Below are positions 18,362-23,304 of a stretch of DNA of 23,304 nucleotides, piece by piece. The stretch's first letter is position 1. The number at the start of each line of letters is the position of its first letter. The notes beneath the pieces were generated by a model. The model searched no databases. It saw nothing but the letters and a program-made list of their open reading frames with translations, and had not been told where the DNA came from. The position numbers were made by a program, and so were the translations under genes. The stretch is from Chara braunii (Eukaryota; Streptophyta; Charophyceae; Charales; Characeae), in NCBI GenBank assembly GCA_003427395.1, contig BFEA01000278.1, forward strand, positions 103,074 to 126,377, given 5' to 3'.

Positions 18362-18538
18362 ATGGCTACTAACGCAGACCCTCCTTTCCAAGTCGCGACA
18401 CCTTTGAGTGAGGCGGAATGCGCCATTGTGAGCGTGGATACGAATACAAACCACAGTCAAGCCACAACCGTTCTTTCCGACACCTATGGGATGAGCGAGG
18501 GTGAAAGCAACGATCCACAACCCAGTACTATGGCATAG
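18362..18538 (+). repeat. Recurrent ATG-ACN-ACN-AAY motif, copy 4, in a short open frame
   Basis: ATGGCTACTAACGCAGACCC with CTCCTTTCCAAGTCG reads MATNADPPFQV and continues open for 58 codons in total to a TAG ending at 18538. No domain was recognised beyond the motif shared with 17521. It could be the start of a decayed ORF belonging to a transposable element; it is not claimed as a functional gene. A long minus-strand frame (18745-18260) overlaps it and is judged a shadow. Confidence 0.35.
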
Positions 18539-18796
18539 GAAAGCCTCGACAGTCGCAATTGCTACCAGCGACGAGCGAACTTGTCGTAAAAAAAACCCTC
18601 TGAGAGAGACGGTTAGGGACCCGAACGACGCTGCAAAGACGTTCGTTCGACCGCCAGAAAAATGACCTGCCCGTCCCTCGCAATTTGGAAAACACCAAAA
18701 GCGTGCGCAAAGGGTTCTTCGTAACTCAAGCATAAGGTCCAACACCTATGCTCTGAACGTTGCCATCGTCCTTAGCAAGGTCGAGGTAAGTGCCCT
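18539..18796. other. Anonymous segment
   Basis: No gene supported. Ends with a donor-like GAGGTAAGTG near 18784, directly before the TTC tract. Confidence 0.3.
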
Positions 18797-18950
18797 TCTT
18801 CTCTCACTCCCCTTCTCCTTCTTCCTCTTCTTCTTTCTCTTCCTCTTCTTTTTCTTCTTTTTCTTCTTTTTCTTCTTCTTCTTCTTCTTTTTCTTTTTCT
18901 TCTTCTTCTTCTTCTTCTTCTTCTTCTTCTTCTTCTCCTTCTTCTCCTTT
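18797..18950. repeat. (TTC)n microsatellite
   Basis: Imperfect CTT/TTC repeat with CCTT variants, longest perfect part about 18900-18935. Crossing frames encode poly-Ser, poly-Glu or poly-Arg and are artefacts. Confidence 0.95.
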
Positions 18951-19207
18951 CACGCGACCACCTTCTCCCCTTCGTGTGCGCCACCTCTGCCCGCTATCAT
19001 GCGCCTTTTTTCTGCCTTGCGCCCATACCTCTTCCTTCAGTGTTTGTGCCTTCTTCTCCTTTGCTTGCGAGTGCAACCTCTCTGCGCCTGCTTCCCGCAG
19101 CCCTTGCAAGTAATTGCGTCATGATGTCGTAGCCCCAGGCGGCCGGTTCGTCTGCGACCTCGGCCAGCCCGTTTGCAAGCAACTTAATTCACCCTGATTC
19201 CGATGGA
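18951..19207. other. Pyrimidine-rich spacer
   Basis: No gene seen; C/T-rich then mixed. About 250 bases between the TTC tract and the palindrome. Confidence 0.3.
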
Positions 19208-19228
19208 AGATTCACTAATAGTGAATCT
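19208..19228. repeat. Perfect 21-base palindrome
   Basis: AGATTCACTA, A, TAGTGAATCT: two perfect 10-base arms around one base. It is followed at once by an A-rich stretch with AAACAAAAACACAGG, like the copy B tract. The ATTCA centre recalls the stems at 17960-18315. Confidence 0.85.
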
Positions 19229-19287
19229 ATGAATAAACAAAAACACAGGAAAAGAATAAAACTAGGAAAAAGAAACCGAATCTTTAC

Positions 19288-19312
19288 AAAAAAAAAAAAA
19301 AAAAAAAAAAAA
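19288..19312. repeat. Poly-A tract (25 A)
   Basis: An uninterrupted run of 25 A in an A-rich context (19231-19330). It may be the 3' tail of a retroposed sequence read on the plus strand, but no body could be assigned upstream. Confidence 0.85.
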
Positions 19313-19414
19313 CGAAAAGAAATAAAAACGTGTTAACTACCCCGTTGTGCCAACTGTCACAAAAGGGCCTAAGTGTACCTAATCCTGAGAGAAGGTTAAC
19401 AACAGTCGTATTTT

Positions 19415-19735
19415 TCATCACCACTTCAAGACACCCTTCACCACTTCAGGATGCAGTCTCCCTAAACAGGTAGTTTTCAGGGTCTTCGGACCTTTCACCA
19501 CTTAAGGACACCTTTCACCACTTCAGGATGCAGCCTGCCTAAACAGGTGGTTTTCAGGGTCTTCGGACCTTTCACCACTTCAGGACCATTCATGATTTTC
19601 GGACTGCCAAAAAATCTCACTTCACCACTCCAGGATGCAGTCTGCCTAAACAGGTGGTTTTCAGGGTCTTAGGGTCTTTCACCACTTCAGGACCATTCGG
19701 GATTTTCAAACTGTCCAAAACTCTCACTTCAGAAT
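19415..19735. repeat. Compound tandem repeat (TTCACCACTTCAGGA type)
   Basis: A long unit TTCACCACTTCAGGATGCAG + TCTGCCTAAACAGGTGG + TTTTCAGGGTCTTCGGAC occurs at about 19438, 19514 and 19621. A short form TTTCACCACTTCAGGA(C) precedes or follows each (about 19417, 19493, 19569, 19676). The last two short forms carry an extra CCATTCATGATTTTCGGACTG-type extension. Copies are highly similar, so the expansion looks recent. No known satellite was recognised. Confidence 0.85.
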
Positions 19736-19759
19736 TTTCATTCCTGAATTTTCAACTAC

Positions 19760-19837
19760 CCGTTAACCGCTTGTGCTAATCTCGTACTCAAGGTCGCGGG
19801 TTCAAGCCCCTGTCGCCCGGAGTTGGGGTAAAAAAAA
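19760..19837 (+). mobile_element. tRNA-like promoter remnant, possible SINE head
   Basis: GGTTCAAGCC (19799-19808) fits the internal box B of RNA polymerase III (GGTTCRANNCC) with GGGTTCAAGCCC symmetry. A weak box A candidate, TGTGCTAATCTCG, lies 27 bases upstream (19772). An 8-A run follows at 19830-19837. The T-stem is poor and no full cloverleaf can be drawn, so this is not a functional tRNA. A tRNA-derived SINE fragment or chance are both possible. Confidence 0.35.
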
Positions 19838-19860
19838 CGCAGCTCCCTTATAGCAGAAAA

Positions 19861-19943
19861 TGAGCTAGCTCATGGGTAAGGGCAAATTCGATCCATATAT
19901 CACCAGCTTGACAATTTGCCCCGAAACCTACTGAGCTAGCTCA
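19861..19943. repeat. Duplicated palindrome enclosing a stem-loop
   Basis: TGAGCTAGCTCA, a perfect 12-base palindrome, occurs at 19861-19872 and 19932-19943. Between them GGGCAAATT (19880-19888) and AATTTGCCC (19913-19921) form a perfect 9-bp stem. The arrangement is compact and non-random. Confidence 0.8.
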
Positions 19944-21036
19944 TACTTCCGTTAAAAGAGGAGCCGCTCAGTCATATATCGAGTAGTAGTGGGGATCGGT
20001 CCACCTAGTGGCCCTAACCCTTCCCTAAATCTGTGTGTACTCACACTTGTCGGTCCGCATGTCTGTCTAAGTGCTTGTTGGCTTTAGTGTGCGCATTGAC
20101 TCGCAAGGGCACCTGATTCCTTCGGAAGGCCTGAAGAGTCGGTACTTACCTGCAATGGTGACATTGAGGGTTGTCAGGGGAAAAACATTCAAGTGGCGGG
20201 GAAGGAGGCTCGCAATACTTAAGAACAACGGAAAAGTACTCAAGTAGCAGGTAAGCTGGTACCACACTAAGTAGGGGTAGATGTGTCAGGTACTCAAGGC
20301 CGAGTAGAAGAAAAACAAAAGTCGGCATTCTTAGAGGCTCAACATTGGTAGATAGGCGGGTACTAGTTCACGTAGCCTGAGTCCAGGGCCTGTGCGGACG
20401 ATATCAGACCTTGCAACAATGCCTCCCTCTGCAAATGGACGAAGGCACCGGTTACTTGGGTGGCCACGTGGTCAGGGAGTCGCCGCCCACGACGCAATTT
20501 CTTTTCTATATACGGGAGGTTGAGCGGTAGCCCCAACCTTACTCACGACATTTGAGTAAGGACAAAGGTACCAGTTATCGTTATCTATTATGGTAGGCAT
20601 TGTGTTTCTCTTAGCTGCCTCGACCGCATGGCCGGGGTTATATTAATTTTTCCAGTCGTCCTTAGATTTTACAGCGGCGCAACCTGCCGACTTTCCCATA
20701 TCCGTTGTTCCGACACCCCTGGACTCATTCTTAATTCATTTTTGCCTTACCGCACGAGCCTTTGACTGATTTATATTATGGTCGCCGCATCCCGAACAAC
20801 CTTTTCTTGTTCTCTTTCAATCCTCCGGCCCTTGCGGTCGAAAACTTTTAAACTTTACTAACCTTTTACCTATTTTTGTACACGTCGTATAACTGCGTAT
20901 GGTCACGCAACGACCTCGACATCAATGGTCGAGAAGTTTGTTTCACGGCGCCAAGCCAAAAAAATCTCACTTTTTACTCCAGACCGTCCCCACCACAATA
21001 ACCGACGTCGATACTGTACCAAATGCAAAATCATGA
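19944..21036. other. Anonymous region with one strong stem-loop
   Basis: About 1.1 kb, no frame over about 70 codons that is not crossing other features. CCTTACTCA (20537-20545) and TGAGTAAGG (20553-20561) form a perfect 9-bp stem with loop CGACATT. Could be the body of a third composite-element copy reading leftward from 21069, but module similarity to copies A and B was not visible. Confidence 0.35.
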
Positions 21037-21069
21037 GCAAATACCCTTGTAAGGGTGTTTGCTCCGACA
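21037..21069. repeat. Terminal hairpin, copy C
   Basis: A 26-base palindrome (21037-21062) in which all pairs hold except the central one, with one G-T pair. Outer arms are GCAA and TTGC, where copy A has GCGG and TCGC. CCGACA follows at 21064-21069. On the minus strand it is TGTCGG then the hairpin. A 103-codon plus-strand frame (20925-21236) reads through it and is judged a chance joining with the LINE remnant on the right. Confidence 0.8.
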
Positions 21070-21139
21070 ACGTGATCATTGATCGATGCGCCAAACACCT
21101 CAATGTGGATCGTCGTCAACTCACACCAATTAAGTGGTT

Positions 21140-21892
21140 CCATGACCGAAAGTCCAAACAGGCTAAGGTCATAGTGGCAAATAACACACCGTTGTCTGTC
21201 AACCAACGACTGGTTTTCTGGAACAGAAAGGGCTAGCACTGCCCTGGTGTCTGCGGTGTCTTAGGCACTTTGCAGCTCAAAAGAAGGCCGAAACAATAGA
21301 ACATATCTTCATGCAGTGCCCGATTGCACATTTCACATGGAGATGGTGGGATCAGGTATGGAGGAAAATGGGCATAGAAAAACCCTGGCTTTGGTCTTGG
21401 TAGGCGATCCTAGTGGGATATTGGCCAATGCAGGAGGTAACGGTCTCCACAGAGATCATGTACATGTTGGGGAGGCGAGCTGTACTATGGGCATTATGAA
21501 AGCAACGATGCCAATTGGTCATGAAAAAAGTATGTGCAGATTGAGCAGAGATCACATAACAAATCCAACAGCAAGTCCAACTTGAACTGAAACATAGATG
21601 GCTTATCCTGAAGCCTCAACTAGATCTTTACCATCAGATCAAAGATGTGAAACGGACAACCACTAAGTTCTGTAAGGAATGGTTAGGGGGAGATAAAGAA
21701 GGGTGGATATCCAAAGTGGAATGGAGTAGAGACGTTCCAGACAATAATAAAGTTCTGGAAGGGCCAAGGGATTACATTTTGGTGTTCAAGGACTGGACTC
21801 ATATCGAATCCTCCTTCCCCCTTCGCCCCCCTTCAGACTTTCCTGATCCCTTCCCACCCTATGCCCTCTCCCTAATGAAAATACTGACATAA
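21140..21892 (+). pseudogene. LINE ORF2 3' end (zf-RVT zinc-finger domain), decayed
   Basis: A remnant of a non-LTR retrotransposon ORF2, the reverse transcriptase polyprotein that copies the element into the genome. The first part (to about 21233) reads PLSVNQRLVFWNRKG, the usual lead-in to the zf-RVT domain. The frame then shifts near 21234-21239 to PWCLRCLRHF and ETIEHIFMQCPIAHFTW. Metal-ligand codons are Cys 21248, Cys 21257, His 21302 and Cys 21317, matching the CxxC...H...C pattern of zf-RVT in plant LINEs. In-frame stops lie at 21401 (TAG), 21497 (TGA), 21542 (TGA) and 21557 (TAA). The frame is then open to TAA at 21890-21892, probably the original stop. Endonuclease and reverse transcriptase domains are absent, so it is 5'-truncated. 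Identification rests on motif spacing, not on a search. Confidence 0.75.
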
Positions 21893-22182
21893 GGACTATG
21901 GTCGAATCCTGGTGCAGTGATCCCCGGGTAACGACCATAGTACCTTGCCCGCAAGAGATGAATGGCAGGATGTGGAGAGGGGAAACGACAAGAAAGATTC
22001 AAGCAGGATTCAAAAGAGGAGAAACTTTTGGCATGATATGACAATTTTCTGGTTCATATCATTGAGAGATAGTTGGGGGAGGAAGGAACGATGATGTTAA
22101 ACTTGATATTTGGCGCCTGATAGTGGGGTGAAGAGGTTCCCTCCCGTGTTTTTTCCTTTTACCTGCTCCGCCAATAGTCTGG
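21893..22182 (+). mobile_element. Probable 3' UTR of the LINE remnant
   Basis: Follows the ORF2 stop. Contains a perfect 9-bp stem CTATGGTCG (21896-21904) / CGACCATAG (21932-21940) four bases after the stop. The 3' end and any target-site duplication are not identified. Confidence 0.4.
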
Positions 22183-22340
22183 AATCCTCTGGAATCCAGA
22201 GTAATTAATGCTGGCAAGCAAACTCCTTTCCTGATATCCTTCATTTTCATTATGTAGGAGGAGAGGACTGTCATCAGCAACACCCTTCAACACCCTGCTC
22301 AGTTAATCCTCTGGAGATCCAGAGTAATCAATGCTCGCAA
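22183..22340. repeat. Pair of ~35-bp direct repeats with internal palindrome
   Basis: 22183-22217 and 22305-22340 share AATCCTCTGGA, ATCCAGAGTAAT and AATGCT(G/C)GCAA. Each contains CTCTGGA/TCCAGAG as an inverted repeat (loop A or GA). They are 122 bases apart. Could be LTR-like or minisatellite remnants. Confidence 0.8.
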
Positions 22341-22352
22341 TTTTTTTTAAGA

Positions 22353-22378
22353 TATTCGCAACCCTTAGGTTGCGATAT
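22353..22378. repeat. Stem-loop TCGCAACC-CTTA-GGTTGCGA
   Basis: A perfect 8-bp stem with loop CTTA, extended by ATAT on both sides with a one-base bulge, preceded by a T-run at 22341-22348. Confidence 0.75.
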
Positions 22379-22753
22379 AGTGGGTTTCCGCGTCTGTGTC
22401 AAGGTGTCGCATTTCTGGCGGCGGGCGATCAGGACGCAAAGTTGGTTCTCAAGGGGCAAAAAAAGTTGGGGGTCCGGTCCTTGCCAAAATTGCAGACTAC
22501 CTACAACTAGCTCTGGTAGAACCAGGACTTTTGGAAAAAGGACGGACCAGTCCTCGGGTGGAAGTGGACCCCGAAAAGAAGTGGGGGGTGTTGGACCGGT
22601 CCTCGGGTAGAAGCGGACCCCAAAAAGAAGTGAGGGCATGTGAACTGCAAAAGGGCCCTCAGGCCCACGCGTTGAGCCCCGTCTTCTTAAAACACGGAGG
22701 GCAGGCACAACGAAATCGACATTTTGCAAGAGACAACTTTGGCGATTTCTTGT
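22379..22753. repeat. GC-rich segment with a 49-bp tandem duplication
   Basis: GGACCAGTCCTCGGGTGG (22544) and GGACCGGTCCTCGGGTAG (22593) start two 49-base units that continue AAG(T/C)GGACCCC(G/A)AAAAGAAGTG. The minus-strand frame across it (22903-22328, 191 codons) is the longest in the window but has no known domain, and its middle is explained by the duplication. Not called a gene. Confidence 0.65.
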
Positions 22754-23050
22754 GCTCAGACGAACATGCAGAAAAATCTGAAATTTTGAGAATCCATAGA
22801 TGCGGTCGTGTTGTTCCAGGAATAATATTGAAACATTTACAAAATATAATTTAGATTGTGAATAATCGTCGCGCCGACTCGGTACATTTTTCATTTTTGC
22901 CACTCAGCCATTTGTGGGCTAACTATAAAAGTAGTCCAAATTTAGTGAGTTTTCACGCTCAGACGAATGCGTGAAAAAACCTGAAAATTGGAGTACTCGA
23001 AGATTTTGTTGTGATCTTTCTAGAAAAAATGCTCAAAAAATTAAAAAAAA
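22754..23050. repeat. ~203-bp spaced repeat (GCTCAGACGAA type)
   Basis: GCTCAGACGAACATGCAGAA (22754) and GCTCAGACGAATGCGTGAA (22957) begin two diverged copies that share AAAA-CTGAAAATT and, more weakly, the following ~50 bases. Arrays with similar wording are familiar from plant genomes by general recollection. Confidence 0.6.
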
Positions 23051-23116
23051 AACATTCCAGCTGTGAAATAGATTGCGGCTGCAATTTAACCCATATTTCA
23101 ATTTTGTCATTCAACA

Positions 23117-23171
<55 letters not shown>
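23117..23171. repeat. (TC)12 (TA)n compound microsatellite
   Basis: TC repeats at 23117-23140 followed without a break by TA repeats at 23141-23171. Confidence 0.97.
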
Positions 23172-23176
<5 letters not shown>

Positions 23177-23220
23177 AAACTCCGACGAAACAGTTTGTCA
23201 CAGCCCCTCGTTTGTTGTCC

Positions 23221-23263
23221 TCTTCTCTCTCTCTGCCTACGGTTTACCGGGGAGTTCTGTTTG

Positions 23264-23302
<39 letters not shown>
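23221..23302. repeat. Second (CT)n ... (TA)n microsatellite at the window edge
   Basis: CTCTCTCTCT at 23225-23234, then about 28 unique bases, then TA/AT repeats from about 23264 to 23302. The order CT then TA repeats that of 23117-23171. Confidence 0.95.
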
Positions 23303-23304
23303 TC

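Noticed and set aside
18260-18745. 161-codon open frame on the minus strand
   Set aside because: Crosses the recurrent ATG motif and repeat units antisense, with no known motif. Treated as a shadow.
955-18790. Splice donors (GTAAGT near 960, 2551, 8406, 10168, 18785)
   Set aside because: Donor-like strings alone are frequent; no acceptor or exon pairing could be supported.
18772-19113. Ser-, Arg- and Glu-rich frames
   Set aside because: Direct translation of the (TTC)n microsatellite.
19760-19815. Functional tRNA gene
   Set aside because: Only box B is convincing. T-stem pairs fail and no acceptor stem can be formed.
20951-20960. GGCGCC string on the minus strand as a tRNA-Asp PBS
   Set aside because: The match stops after about ten bases and lacks the TTGCCGGGGA continuation.
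20925-21236. 103-codon ORF with KYPCKGVC and a C..C pattern
   Set aside because: The Cys-bearing part is the palindromic element terminus (copy C), shared as DNA with noncoding copies A and B. Only the last ~30 codons belong to the LINE remnant.
22328-22903. 191-codon open frame on the minus strand
   Set aside because: Longest frame in the window, but no domain was recognised, an overlapping 152-codon frame exists on the other strand, and the middle is generated by a 49-bp DNA duplication.

Overview
The window looks like a repeat-dense, gene-poor stretch of a eukaryotic nuclear genome. No intact protein-coding gene, rRNA or functional tRNA could be supported. Reading frames are short and stop-riddled. 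Microsatellites are abundant: (AAT)n, (TTC)n, (CA)n, (CT)n(TA)n and poly-A. The clearest mobile-element signals are a primer-binding site matching the 3' end of plant-type tRNA-Asp (18 of 19 bases, recalled from memory), ~120-bp sub-repeats of a style common in plant retroelements, and a decayed LINE ORF2 3' end with a plant-style zf-RVT zinc finger. I infer a land plant or another streptophyte with moderate confidence; the species is not recognisable. The 5' edge falls inside an LTR-like repeat and the 3' edge in a long (TA)n tract, which fits a contig broken at repeats.

Layout. 1-283 is an LTR 3' part on the + strand. 5782 to at least 6045 is the same sequence inverted; on the minus strand a tRNA-Asp PBS (5779-5762) and a hairpin follow it immediately. 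Between them lies a composite element (~1.0-3.38 kb, 'copy A') with ~165-bp repeats carrying GCCCG-type hairpins, a GC-rich module, an A-rich tract and a 26-base near-palindrome next to a CCGACA terminus. 3.38-5.74 kb is AT-rich and noncoding.

6.6-9.3 kb is AT-rich and holds ~120-bp tandem sub-repeats (7466-8224) and a second diverged repeat series (8500-9080). 9.3-10.9 kb is anonymous. 10.92-12.45 kb is 'copy B', with the same modules in the same order and orientation as copy A.

12.6-18.5 kb is a mosaic of diverged duplicated segments: recurrent AAT tracts, a GAGAG/CTCTC hairpin block, pyrimidine or CA tracts, ATTC-centred inverted-repeat units, and a recurring ATG-ACN-ACN-AAY-type motif. 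18.8-19.3 kb holds a (TTC)n tract, a perfect palindrome and poly-A. 19.4-19.74 kb is a tandem repeat, followed by a tRNA-like box B and several stem-loops. A third copy of the CCGACA-linked palindrome (21037-21069) abuts the broken LINE tail, whose reading frame ends at 21892. The remainder is small direct repeats, a 49-bp duplication and (CT)n(TA)n tracts.

Nothing here works together as a pathway. The architecture is nested and decayed retroelements plus satellite-like expansion. The most unusual signals are stem-loops that keep their pairing while their sequence diverges between copies.
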